Origin: Bradyrhizobium sp. Ghvi
GTDB lineage: Bacteria; Pseudomonadota; Alphaproteobacteria; Rhizobiales; Xanthobacteraceae
Assembly: GCF_900115265.1 (NCBI RefSeq)
Contig: NZ_FOVU01000003.1
Span: 310,001-374,000, forward strand
Reading direction: 5' to 3'
DNA: 64,000 nucleotides
Shown here piece by piece: positions 43,064 to 50,625 of this stretch (position 1 is its first letter; each line of letters opens with the position of its first letter). The notes beneath the pieces were generated by a model. The model did no database searches and was not told where the DNA came from. It saw nothing but the letters and a program-made list of their open reading frames with translations. A program made the translations under genes and the position numbers.

Positions 43064-43705
43064 TCAGTGCGGCCACGCTGAGCCAAGAATGATCGAGCAG
43101 AAGTTCTGACGGGCATAGTTCATGTCCTTCAGCGCGAGGACATCGGCCTTCACGTTTCCGAACGTCGTCAGCGGCTTCTTGATGATGCCGTTGGCGAAGT
43201 GATCGATGATGTTCTCCTTGAAGTTTGCCTCGCGCGGATGATGGACGCAGACATGGTCGCGCTGTTCATGCGTGAAGTCGTGATAGGCAACGCCGAGCAC
43301 GTCCATCTCCACACCGGCGGTCACCAGCGCGATGGTCGGGCGCATATGCTGGGGGATTCCGGGCGTGGTGTGGAGCGCGATGGCAGTCCAGACGTCCTCG
43401 ATGTCACGCTCGGGCACGCCGTAGGTTTTCATGAATTTGCGGGCGGCATTGGCGCCATCGACCTCGAAGCGCAGATCGGGGCTCGAATATTTCTCGGTGA
43501 GACCCATGTCGTGGAACATGGCGCCGAGGTAAAGCAGCTCCGGATCGTATTTCAGCCCGCGGCGCTCGCCGCTCAACGCGCCCCAAAAGAAGACGCGGCG
43601 ACTGTGGTTATAGAGCAGGTCGTCTTCGGTATCGCGCACGAGCTGCGTGGCGGCACGCGCGATTGCACTGTCGGGCACCCGGATGCCGGCGATGATCTCG
43701 GACAT
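43064..43705 (-). CDS. HD domain hydrolase (cyanamide-hydratase-like), paralog 1
   Basis: A 213-residue HD-superfamily protein. Metal ligands: His in YNHSRRVFFWG, HD in GAMFHDMGLT, then His in TAIALHTTPGIP; EVDGANAARKF and VDVLGVAYHDF-like regions complete the domain. Fungal cyanamide hydratase and related small HD proteins share the NHSxRVxxxG ... FHDxGL ... HTTPGI pattern, so hydration of a nitrile-type compound or another small-molecule hydrolysis is possible. ATG 43705 follows GAGGAAATTG. A second copy lies at 45613-46284, with the GlxA regulator gene between. Confidence 0.85.
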   Translation of the reverse strand: MSEIIAGIRVPDSAIARAATQLVRDTEDDLLYNHSRRVFFWGALSGERRGLKYDPELLYLGAMFHDMGLTEKYSSPDLRFEVDGANAARKFMKTYGVPERDIEDVWTAIALHTTPGIPQHMRPTIALVTAGVEMDVLGVAYHDFTHEQRDHVCVHHPREANFKENIIDHFANGIIKKPLTTFGNVKADVLALKDMNYARQNFCSIILGSAWPH

Positions 43706-43772
43706 GGCGCAATTTCCTCGGTTGGATAACGGGCTGGTTGTTTGTCGGAATTAAGCAACGAAGCCCTGCGCC

Positions 43773-43826
43773 GGACAACGAGCGGGATGCTATGGATCAG
43801 GACAGCCGTACGTCGTTTCCTGACAA
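43773..43826. repeat. 54-base direct repeat, copy 1
   Basis: Matches 47480-47533 at 49 of 54 positions, with the last 33 bases (43794-43826) identical. The core contains TCAGGA ... TCCTGA arms around a CGTACG centre. It lies 68-121 bases upstream of the HD paralog 1 gene and just downstream of the GlxA/AraC gene, so it is in promoter position for the former. Confidence 0.7.
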
Positions 43827-43882
43827 AAGGCCGCTCGGAGCATTCAGGGAACAGGAGGCATCGGCCTCCGATAGCTCGCGAA

Positions 43883-44875
43883 CTATTCCGATTCCGCCCG
43901 CCGGAAGCTGGCGCGGTATTGGACAGGAGTCACGCCGAGACGGGTGCTGAAGACAATCCTCATCCGATCCGCCGATCCGAAGCCGCAATCGAAGGCAATG
44001 GCCTTCAGCGGTCGATCGCTTGCTTCCAGCATCATGCGCGCGGCATCAATACGGGCACGCTCGATGAATTCGTGCGGCGTGGTCCCGGTCACCTGCCCGA
44101 AATGCCGAGCCAGATTCCGGGCGCTCATGCCGACGACAGCGGCAAGCGACTCCAGCGTGTGGCGATCCCCAATATTGGCCATGACATGGTCCTGGATGCG
44201 CGCGATCGGCGATTCCGGATCGGCAGGCGCCGTGAGATAGGGACTGAACTGCGACTGTCCGCCCTGCCGCTGGGCAACCACGACCAGTCGCTTGGCGACT
44301 TTGAGGGCCGTTTCCGCGCCGTGGCGCTGCCCGACGAGCGCCAGGCCCAAATCTATCCCCGCCGTCACGCCCGCCGCGGTGATCAGCCGTCCATCGCGGA
44401 CATAGATCAAGTCCGGCTCGACTTTTGCCTTCGGAAACCTGACAGCCAGCGCCTGTGCATCCTGCCAATGAGTCGTAACCCGCCGATCGTCGAGGAGTCC
44501 GGCGTAGCCGAGCACAAAAGCCCCTGTGCAGATCGATCCATAAAGGCTCGAGCGCCACGGCAGCTCCTTGATCCACTGAAGCAAGGACGGTTCGGGCTCC
44601 GCTTCGGGTGGCGTCGGAGTGCCGGCCACCAGAACGATGTCGAAGCCGCCCGCCGCCTCTTCGAAGGTCAGGTCGGCGACCATGCGTATGCCATTCGACG
44701 CGCGCAGCGGATTGCGGTGAGCAGCAACCAATACGGCTTCGTAGCGATCCGCGCTGCCGAGAAACGTGTTCGCCTCGCTGAACACGTCCATCGGACCCGC
44801 CACGTCCAGGGCCTGGACCCCCTCACAGACGACGATCGCGACAGCTTGTACCGGCACCTGCTCCTGCCTCTCCAC
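43883..44875 (-). CDS. GlxA family AraC-type regulator (DJ-1/PfpI domain)
   Basis: A 330-residue regulator with an N-terminal DJ-1/PfpI-like domain (VAIVVCEGVQALDVAGPMDVFSEA; SICTGAFVLGYAGLLDDRRVTTHW, with Cys in the nucleophile-elbow position) and a C-terminal AraC HTH (HTLESLAAVVGMSARNLARHFGQ ... FDCGFGSADRMRIVFSTRLGVTPVQYRASF). The start appears to be GTG 44875, with GAGGCTCC before it. It lies between two HD paralogs and a cupin gene on the same strand, and may control them. Its 3' end is repeated in decayed form near 47.6 kb. Confidence 0.9.
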   Translation of the reverse strand: MERQEQVPVQAVAIVVCEGVQALDVAGPMDVFSEANTFLGSADRYEAVLVAAHRNPLRASNGIRMVADLTFEEAAGGFDIVLVAGTPTPPEAEPEPSLLQWIKELPWRSSLYGSICTGAFVLGYAGLLDDRRVTTHWQDAQALAVRFPKAKVEPDLIYVRDGRLITAAGVTAGIDLGLALVGQRHGAETALKVAKRLVVVAQRQGGQSQFSPYLTAPADPESPIARIQDHVMANIGDRHTLESLAAVVGMSARNLARHFGQVTGTTPHEFIERARIDAARMMLEASDRPLKAIAFDCGFGSADRMRIVFSTRLGVTPVQYRASFRRAESE

Positions 44876-44987
44876 CGTGGAGCCTCATTATGCAGGTAGT
44901 CCGGACCCTGTAAAAGGTCTGGCGCGATCCGGTAGGCAACAGGACGAACATCCGCGCATCCCGGAAACAGGCGAATTTGTCGCGCCG

Positions 44988-45494
44988 CTATTGTGATCCC
45001 GGCGCCTTGTCTGGCGTCGTCAAGGGCTCGTCCTTGGAATCCACGACGAAGACCGCCAGTAAGCTGGCGGGCTCGTTGTCACTCGCGTTCTCACTGACCC
45101 TGTGATGTGAACCGGGCATTTCGTAAAAGCTTTCGCCCGCGTGATAGACCTTCGCGGGTTCGTCGCCGACTTGACTGCGGATGGCCCCGGACAGGACATA
45201 GGCGTAGATAAAAGCTGACGCTGCGTGGTGATGAGCGAGCGATTTGGCTCCGGGAGGATAAGTCACCGTCACAGCAACCAGCCTCTTTCCTTCGATATTC
45301 GGCAGTGCGTGCGCGAAGGCGACTTTCACCTGCTCCCGATCCTGCGCGATCGCTGGCGAGGCTCCCAGGGCGATCGCTGTCGCTATCAGCGGGACGGCGG
45401 CCGTTCGCAGCGCTCGTCTCGCTGCTTTTGCCGACATGGCTCGAGGATTTGATATAGCAGCAACCCGGTAGGCAAATCCACTGATCGACATCAT
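44988..45494 (-). CDS. Secreted cupin domain protein
   Basis: A 168-residue protein with a hydrophobic export segment (VPLIATAIALGASPAIAQ) and a single cupin: YPPGAKSLAHHHAASAFIYAYVLSGAIRSQV has the HxH and later Glu/Asp pattern of cupin motif 1, and ESFYEMPGSHHRVSENAS is motif 2. ATG 45494 follows AGAGGTGCG, but a start at 45437 (MSAKAARRALR) would give a more standard signal peptide. Likely periplasmic. It is between the GlxA gene and HD paralog 2 on the same strand. Confidence 0.82.
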   Translation of the reverse strand: MMSISGFAYRVAAISNPRAMSAKAARRALRTAAVPLIATAIALGASPAIAQDREQVKVAFAHALPNIEGKRLVAVTVTYPPGAKSLAHHHAASAFIYAYVLSGAIRSQVGDEPAKVYHAGESFYEMPGSHHRVSENASDNEPASLLAVFVVDSKDEPLTTPDKAPGSQ

Positions 45495-45612
45495 CGCACC
45501 TCTTCTTCTAGCGAGCTCATTGCGCGCCGATGGCCGGATGGAAGAGGCCAGCGGGTCGGCGCCGGTAGCTTGCGCGCGCTCGGGATTCAGCTCCTGGAGC
45601 GCAGGATGCGTC

Positions 45613-46284
45613 CTATTCATGATGGTGAGCCTTATGCTGGGAATCCGGGAAGGGCGATGCAGCGATCAGGTCGCAGGCGTTGGGGCTCTTGAACCCCGGG
45701 ATGAAACGTTCGCAGACGGCGGCGTTGACGGTGCCATACGTCGTCGCCGGCTTGTGCGCAAAACCGGCGAAATACTCCTGAATGAAGCCTTCCTTGAAAT
45801 TTGTGCGCGGGTACTTGGCGACGATTTCCTCGCGTAGCTCCGCGGGAAATTGATCGAATCCCACCCCGATGACATCGAGAAGCACACCGGAGTTGAGGAG
45901 CGCCACTTCGGGCCCCATATGCTTCGGGATGCCGGGGGTGGTATGCAGCGCAATCGCTTGCCAGACGGTCTGCACCTGGTCTTCAGCGATGTTGTGGGTG
46001 CCAAGAAACTGTTTGGCGGCATTTGCGCCATCGACCTCGAAGCGCTCGTCCGGGCTCGAGAACTTCTTGATCAAGCCGAGATCGTGAAATGCGGCGGCGA
46101 CGTACAGAAGCTCACGGTCGAAGCGCAGATTCCTCTGACGACCCTGCTCGGCGGCGAACAGGTAGACACGGATCGAGTGATTGAACAGCAGATCGGTGGA
46201 ATGCTCGCGCAGGATGTCTGTCGCCTCTTTCGCGAGCAACGAATCGGGAATGACGAGAGCCTGGGCCAAATTTCGAATGGTCAT
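45613..46284 (-). CDS. HD domain hydrolase (cyanamide-hydratase-like), paralog 2
   Basis: A 223-residue paralog of the protein at 43064-43705. Shared blocks: FNHSIRVYLFAAEQG, AAAFHDLGLIKKFSSPDERFEVDGANAAK, WQAIALHTTPGIPKHMGPEVALL and DVIGVGFD. The C-terminus differs: KSPNACDLIAASPFPDSQ followed by a His-rich tail (KAHHHE) that could bind metal. ATG 46284 follows AAAGGACGC. The two copies share perhaps half their residues by eye, so the duplication is not recent. Confidence 0.86.
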   Translation of the reverse strand: MTIRNLAQALVIPDSLLAKEATDILREHSTDLLFNHSIRVYLFAAEQGRQRNLRFDRELLYVAAAFHDLGLIKKFSSPDERFEVDGANAAKQFLGTHNIAEDQVQTVWQAIALHTTPGIPKHMGPEVALLNSGVLLDVIGVGFDQFPAELREEIVAKYPRTNFKEGFIQEYFAGFAHKPATTYGTVNAAVCERFIPGFKSPNACDLIAASPFPDSQHKAHHHE

Positions 46285-46353
46285 TGTTGCGTCCTTTCAA
46301 GTTTACCGTGGGGCTTGGCTGCGCGTTGCGCGCAACGACGAAATTCGTGCTGA

Positions 46354-47343
46354 TCAACTTGCTCCGACGGCGAGCACGATCTTTCCTTTCGGCTGAGGCC
46401 GCACGCGTTCCAGCATCAAATGTGCCTCGCGCGCATCCGCGAGTGGCAAGACTGCCCCGACGTTTGTTCGTAGTTTGCCATCATCGATGAAGCGAGCGAT
46501 CTTCGTCAGATATTGGCTCGTGACGTCGACCAAAAAGAAGGTGGCTTCAACACCGTAGCGCTTTGCAAGATCCTGATCGGGGCGGGACACTGCCGAAATC
46601 AGCTTGCCGCCGCGACGAAGGACCTGGAACGAACGGCTTTGGGTTTCGCCGCCGACCAGATCAATCACAGCGTCGGCGTCCCGAACTTCGTCCTCGAAGC
46701 GCTGCGTCCGGTAGTCGATCACCGTGTTTGCGCCCAGAGTGCGCAGGATGGAAACATCGCCCGTCGATGCGGTTGCGACAGTTTGCAAACCCGCGTCACG
46801 AGCTAGTTGAACCGCATAGGATCCAACGTTGCCTGCCGCGCCGTGAATGACCACCGTTTGACCTGCTTTGAGGCGGGCGTGATCAAACAAGGCCTGCCAT
46901 GCCGTTACGGCAACGACAGGAACGGACGCGGCTTCAACGTGGGTCAACGAGGTCGGCTTATTCGAGACCATGCCCCCCGAAGCTAGAGCGTATTCGGCGT
47001 AGGCCCCGACAAACTGCGGATTTGTAACACCATAAACCTGATCTCCGACACGCAGTTCGGAAACCCCGGACCCCATCGCGACGATTTCACCAGACAGATC
47101 CGAGCCCAGAGTGAGGGGGAGCGGTTGCGGCAAAGCGCTCTTGCCGGATCTGATCCAGCCATCCCAGGGACCGACACCAGCGGCCTCGACCTTGACCAGG
47201 ACCTCGCCAGGACCTGGCTCGGGTCGCGGCACGCGCTCGAACTTCATGACGTCTGGCGACCCAAACTCGTGCACGCGCCAGGCCATCATTGTTGAATGAG
47301 TTCCCTCTCCGTTTGCCTGAGAAACGATGCTGCTCGGGATCAT
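46354..47343 (-). CDS. MDR-superfamily oxidoreductase (NADPH:quinone reductase-like)
   Basis: A 329-residue medium-chain reductase/dehydrogenase without the zinc ligands of alcohol dehydrogenases, hence the quinone reductase/enoyl reductase branch. N-terminal GroES-like part has PEPGPGEVLVKVEAAGVGPWDGW and LTLGSDLSGEIVAMG; the Rossmann part has VVIHGAAGNVGSYAVQLARDAG and VIDLVGGETQ. ATG 47343 is preceded by AAGGAGAATGTG. It lies downstream of the second copy of the repeated promoter block and just before HD paralog 2. Confidence 0.87.
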   Translation of the reverse strand: MIPSSIVSQANGEGTHSTMMAWRVHEFGSPDVMKFERVPRPEPGPGEVLVKVEAAGVGPWDGWIRSGKSALPQPLPLTLGSDLSGEIVAMGSGVSELRVGDQVYGVTNPQFVGAYAEYALASGGMVSNKPTSLTHVEAASVPVVAVTAWQALFDHARLKAGQTVVIHGAAGNVGSYAVQLARDAGLQTVATASTGDVSILRTLGANTVIDYRTQRFEDEVRDADAVIDLVGGETQSRSFQVLRRGGKLISAVSRPDQDLAKRYGVEATFFLVDVTSQYLTKIARFIDDGKLRTNVGAVLPLADAREAHLMLERVRPQPKGKIVLAVGAS

Positions 47344-47479
47344 CACATTCTCCTTGCGCTCAGCTTGTCATGATTGCCGTCGACCATTCGTTGGGTTGCG
47401 CCGACGGCTCCCGGTTGCCTTCGCCGGCCGATCCGAGGGCGACGCCTCGCTTGCCACATATCGCAATGGATGGTGCCCA

Positions 47480-47533
47480 GGACAACGAACGCGATCCTGC
47501 GGATCAGGACAGCCGTACGTCGTTTCCTGACAA
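47480..47533. repeat. 54-base direct repeat, copy 2
   Basis: The partner of 43773-43826, in the same orientation; the 33 bases 47501-47533 are identical. It lies 137-190 bases upstream of the MDR oxidoreductase gene and downstream of an AraC remnant, the same order as copy 1 relative to the HD gene and the intact GlxA gene. Confidence 0.7.
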
Positions 47534-47589
47534 GGCCAGTCGAGCCTTCACGGCGTTAGAAGCGGTGCCGTCGTCGGATCATTCTCGAT

Positions 47590-47745
47590 CTATTCCGATT
47601 CCACCCTTTCGAAGCTGCTGCGATGTTGCGTGAAAGCGGGTGCTCATCTTGACGATCCGAAGGCGCGAGGTGGCGAAGTTGGCTACATCGCGAAAATTCA
47701 CGATCGCGGGGGAGCTTTTCGTTATTGGCGGGCAGCTTGGCTCCC
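47590..47745 (-). pseudogene. Decayed 3' end of a GlxA/AraC-type gene
   Basis: In the 402-base gap 47344-47745, the minus strand ends with QHRSSFERVESE-stop (TAG at 47590-47592), matching VQYRASFRRAESE-stop of the intact GlxA gene. Upstream, shifted by one frame, comes FRDVANFATSRLRIVKMSTRF, matching AFDCGFGSADRMRIVFSTRL. At least two frame changes are needed to join the parts, and the stretch before EKLP is lost in the 3' end of the DadA gene. The rest of the gap is the 54-base repeat and unassigned sequence. Confidence 0.55.
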
Positions 47746-48993
47746 TCAAGCAAAGCGGTCAGGCCGAAACGCGTCCAGGTTCGGAGGGACGTTTCGCCTT
47801 TCGACGAGGCCTGCAACGATGCGGCTCGTGACGCCGGCCAGGGTCATGCCGAGATGTCCATGGCCAAACGCGTGGATCAGGTTCGGGTAACCTCGGCTGG
47901 GTCCGATGACCGGCAGGGAATCGGGAAGAGAGGGACGAAAGCCGAGCCACTTGGATTGAACGGGTCCGAGATCCGGGAAGAGCTTGCGGACGCCGCGCTC
48001 CAGAAGAGCAATCCGGTTTGGATTGAGCGGGGCTTCGAGCCCGCCGAGCTCGACCGTTCCCGCGACCCGCAAGCGGCCGGCCATGGGCGTGACGTAGAAG
48101 CCAAGATCGATCGGGCTAACGGGCCTCTTGATCGGACAGGCATCCATCGCGAATTCGATGTGGTAACCGCGTTCGGTATCGAGGGGAATATTCTCGCCGG
48201 CCTGCTCGGCCAGAGGCCGCGACCATGCGCCGGCGGCGAGGACAACCGTACGCGCGTCGATCGTGCGATCGCCGCATACCAAACGGAACATTGCGCCGTC
48301 CTGTGGCTCCAGCCGATCGGCACGCGCGCGCTCGAACAAAGCGCCTCTTGCCGCGGCCGCGGCCGCCAGCCGGCTGGTCAGTGCGGCCGGATCGACGGTG
48401 TGAGCCGCATCTGGGAAAAAAATGCCCCCGGCCGCCGGAGGAAGCGCAGGCTCCATCCTTGCGACCTCTTCCGGCGTCAACCGCTCCTGTCGGACGCCGA
48501 GTTCGCTCCGCAAGCGAGCGCCCCATTCGCCGTCGTCTCGCGGCATTCTTCCCCGATAGAGATAGAGGCAGCCCTCAAATCGAAGAAGGTCCGACAATCG
48601 AGCCTCTTCGGCGAGCTCGCGCCAAGCCGGCATCGCGTCCTTGAGCAAATCCGCGAGCGCGTAGGCGTTGCGGCGCGCGTGAACAGGCAAGGCTTGCCAA
48701 AGAAAGCGCGACAGCCACGGAATGAGCGCGGGCAAGGCAGCCAGCCGCATGGCGAAAGGGCTGTCCGGATCGACAAGCAGGCTTGGCAGATTCCGCAAGA
48801 CATCGGGGTTGCCGACCGGTGCACAGGCGTAGGGAGCCAACGTCCCGGCATTGCCGTAGGAGGCACCCGAACCCGGCTCGTTCGGGTCGACGACGACAAC
48901 CTCACGGCCGTCCCCGGCCAGCCGAAATGCAATCGCAAGCCCGATGATTCCGGCCCCGACGATCGCGACGTCCGTTTTGATCAATTCCGCCAC
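47746..48993 (-). CDS. FAD-dependent D-amino acid dehydrogenase-like oxidoreductase
   Basis: A 415-residue DAO-superfamily flavoprotein. FAD-binding start VAIVGAGIIGLAIAFRLAGDGREVVVVDPNEPGSGASYGNAG; then WRELAEEARLSDLLRFEGCLYLY, AAGAWSRPLAEQAGENIPLDTERGYH and the C-terminal HAFGHGHLGMTLAGVTSRIVAGLV. The pattern is that of DadA and related periplasm-facing or cytosolic amine dehydrogenases, delivering electrons to the respiratory chain. GTG 48993 with GAGGTGTC before it. It is 6 bases after the MocR regulator gene, so the two are coupled. Substrate could be a D-amino acid or another amine, not decided. Confidence 0.86.
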   Translation of the reverse strand: MAELIKTDVAIVGAGIIGLAIAFRLAGDGREVVVVDPNEPGSGASYGNAGTLAPYACAPVGNPDVLRNLPSLLVDPDSPFAMRLAALPALIPWLSRFLWQALPVHARRNAYALADLLKDAMPAWRELAEEARLSDLLRFEGCLYLYRGRMPRDDGEWGARLRSELGVRQERLTPEEVARMEPALPPAAGGIFFPDAAHTVDPAALTSRLAAAAAARGALFERARADRLEPQDGAMFRLVCGDRTIDARTVVLAAGAWSRPLAEQAGENIPLDTERGYHIEFAMDACPIKRPVSPIDLGFYVTPMAGRLRVAGTVELGGLEAPLNPNRIALLERGVRKLFPDLGPVQSKWLGFRPSLPDSLPVIGPSRGYPNLIHAFGHGHLGMTLAGVTSRIVAGLVERRNVPPNLDAFRPDRFA

Positions 48994-48999
48994 GACACC

Positions 49000-50385
49000 T
49001 CAGACCGCGCCCGAGATTTCGAAGTGACCTGCATTCAGCAGGTCGGTCATGATCGAAAGCGCCTGCCGCAATTCGCCGGATGACGGCGCGGCGCCCACAT
49101 TGATTCGTACAGCATGGGCGAGAGTTTCGCGTCCCACGGCGAACGCATCGGCGGGAAGCACGCCGACGCCACGCTGACGGCAGGCGCGGGCGAACGCCGC
49201 GCCACGCCAGGGTTCAGGCAAATGCAGCCAGGCATGAGGCGACATCTCTTGTGTCTGAACATCGAATGCCGTGAGCGCATCGCGCAAAATGGCCTGCCGC
49301 CGGCGCAACTCCTCGCGCTGGACTTCGATGATGCGCTTCGCGGTCCCCTCTTCCAGCAAAATGGTGGCGATGAGCGCCGTGAGCGGGCTGATGCTCCAGC
49401 AATCGATCCGCAGGGCGGCTGCGACATTGCCCAGGACTGCGCGCGGCGCGACCACGAACCCGTAGCGCAATCCAGGCGCAATGCATTTCGACAGGCCGCT
49501 AATGTGGACGGTAAGTTCGGGCTCAAGGGCAGCGAAAGATGGAACGGCGCGATCGAGCAACGGACGATAGACATCGTCCTCAATGATCAGCACGTTGTGG
49601 CGGCGCGCGATCGCGGCGAGTGCGCGGCGGCGCTCTTCACTCAATGTAACCGTTGTCGGATTGTGCAGACTGGGTACGACGAAAACCGCACGCGGGCGCA
49701 AGGTCGCGCAGGCGGCCTCGAATGCGTCGGGCCGCATACCCTCGCGGTCGATCGACACCCCGCGCAGGTCGACGCCTTGTGACCGGCAAAGTGCGCTGAC
49801 GCCTTGATAGGTGATGGAATCGGCCAGCACGATATCGTCGGGTTGCGTCAGGGCCCGCAACACGCAGGCAAGGCCGTGCTGGGCCCCGTCGGTCAGCACG
49901 ACACGACCTGGATCGCCGTCGCCCGCGACTCCGTCGAGCCAATCCGCCACCGCGGCGCGCGCCCATTCCGGGCCTTCCGGAGGATGGTAATCCTGCAAGG
50001 CGCTGAACCTGCGATCCCTGGCGATATGCGGCAGCAGCAGCGCGAGCGCCTCGCGATAGGCCGACGTGGCCGGCCTGTTGACGGACAGATCGATCAAGCC
50101 GGCCTCGTCGCTCGGAGCCGATTTGAAGCCGCCTTCCTCGGTGTCCTTGCCCGCGACAAGGGTCCCGCGGCCAGGACGCGCCTCCACAAGTCCTCGCTGT
50201 TGAAGCGCAGAGAAGGCACGCGTGACGGTCGTGACATTGATGCCGAGCAGGCGCGCGATTTCCCGGTGCGGTGGCAGCCGGTCGCCTTCAGCCAGTTCGC
50301 CGCGCGCAATTCGCTCACCGATGGCATCCGCCAAACGCTGATAAATTGGTCGATCGTTGTTCGGCAGTTCCAGATTTTCGAGCAT
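49000..50385 (-). CDS. MocR/PdxR-type GntR regulator with aminotransferase domain
   Basis: A 461-residue MocR regulator. Winged HTH at residues 10-80 (PIYQRLADAIGERIARGELAEGDRLPPHREIARLLGINVTTVTRAFSALQQRGLVEARPGRGT), then a type I aminotransferase-like domain with the PLP-region VLTDGAQHGL, VPSLHNPTTV, IIEDDVYRPLL and the Schiff-base lysine in SGLSKCIAPGLRYGF. The ligand is often an amine or vitamin B6. It is divergent from the ABC transporter-eutBC operon. The intergenic region holds a symmetric operator over its own -10. Confidence 0.93.
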   Translation of the reverse strand: MLENLELPNNDRPIYQRLADAIGERIARGELAEGDRLPPHREIARLLGINVTTVTRAFSALQQRGLVEARPGRGTLVAGKDTEEGGFKSAPSDEAGLIDLSVNRPATSAYREALALLLPHIARDRRFSALQDYHPPEGPEWARAAVADWLDGVAGDGDPGRVVLTDGAQHGLACVLRALTQPDDIVLADSITYQGVSALCRSQGVDLRGVSIDREGMRPDAFEAACATLRPRAVFVVPSLHNPTTVTLSEERRRALAAIARRHNVLIIEDDVYRPLLDRAVPSFAALEPELTVHISGLSKCIAPGLRYGFVVAPRAVLGNVAAALRIDCWSISPLTALIATILLEEGTAKRIIEVQREELRRRQAILRDALTAFDVQTQEMSPHAWLHLPEPWRGAAFARACRQRGVGVLPADAFAVGRETLAHAVRINVGAAPSSGELRQALSIMTDLLNAGHFEISGAV

Positions 50386-50492
50386 TTCAGCTTGGCGCCC
50401 CGACCGTTCCTGTCGTCAGCAAAGCCTTCTTAACATGGAGAAAAGTACCAGACAATCAGACTTGTATGCATACCAACAGGCTTTGACAGCCT

Positions 50493-50517
50493 ATTATATG
50501 GCACGATGTCTGCCATA
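50493..50517 (-). promoter_or_regulatory. MocR promoter -10 with overlapping operator
   Basis: Minus-strand TATAAT occupies 50493-50498. A perfect inverted repeat TATGGCA-CGATGTC-TGCCATA (50497-50517) overlaps its upstream edge, with 7-bp arms and a 7-base spacer. This is a good place for autoregulation. No matching -35 was found for the -10, so an activator may be needed. Confidence 0.5.
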
Positions 50518-50537
50518 AATTGCATCATTTGACCAGC

Positions 50538-50566
50538 TTGACGCCGTTATTTTCGCATTGTACGGT
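50538..50566 (+). promoter_or_regulatory. Candidate promoter of the ABC transporter-eutBC operon
   Basis: TTGACG (50538-50543), a 17-base spacer and TACGGT (50561-50566). The predicted start lies about 50 bases before ATG 50626. The -10 is weak, which would suit a regulated promoter. Confidence 0.4.
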
Positions 50567-50583
50567 CACCCAATCTCCTATTG

Positions 50584-50593
50584 TGTGATCACA
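50584..50593. promoter_or_regulatory. Short palindrome in the operon leader
   Basis: TGTGATCACA, a perfect 10-base palindrome, lies 18-27 bases downstream of the candidate -10 and 33 bases before the ABC ATPase ATG. It could be a repressor site, for instance for a GntR protein. Confidence 0.35.
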
Positions 50594-50625
50594 TAACTAC
50601 GGCAAAGCGCCCTGGAGGTGGAGCG

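Noticed and set aside
50462..50476. GTATGCATAC palindrome in the MocR-eut region
   Set aside because: Short, without flanking symmetry; no independent support beyond the neighbouring larger repeat.
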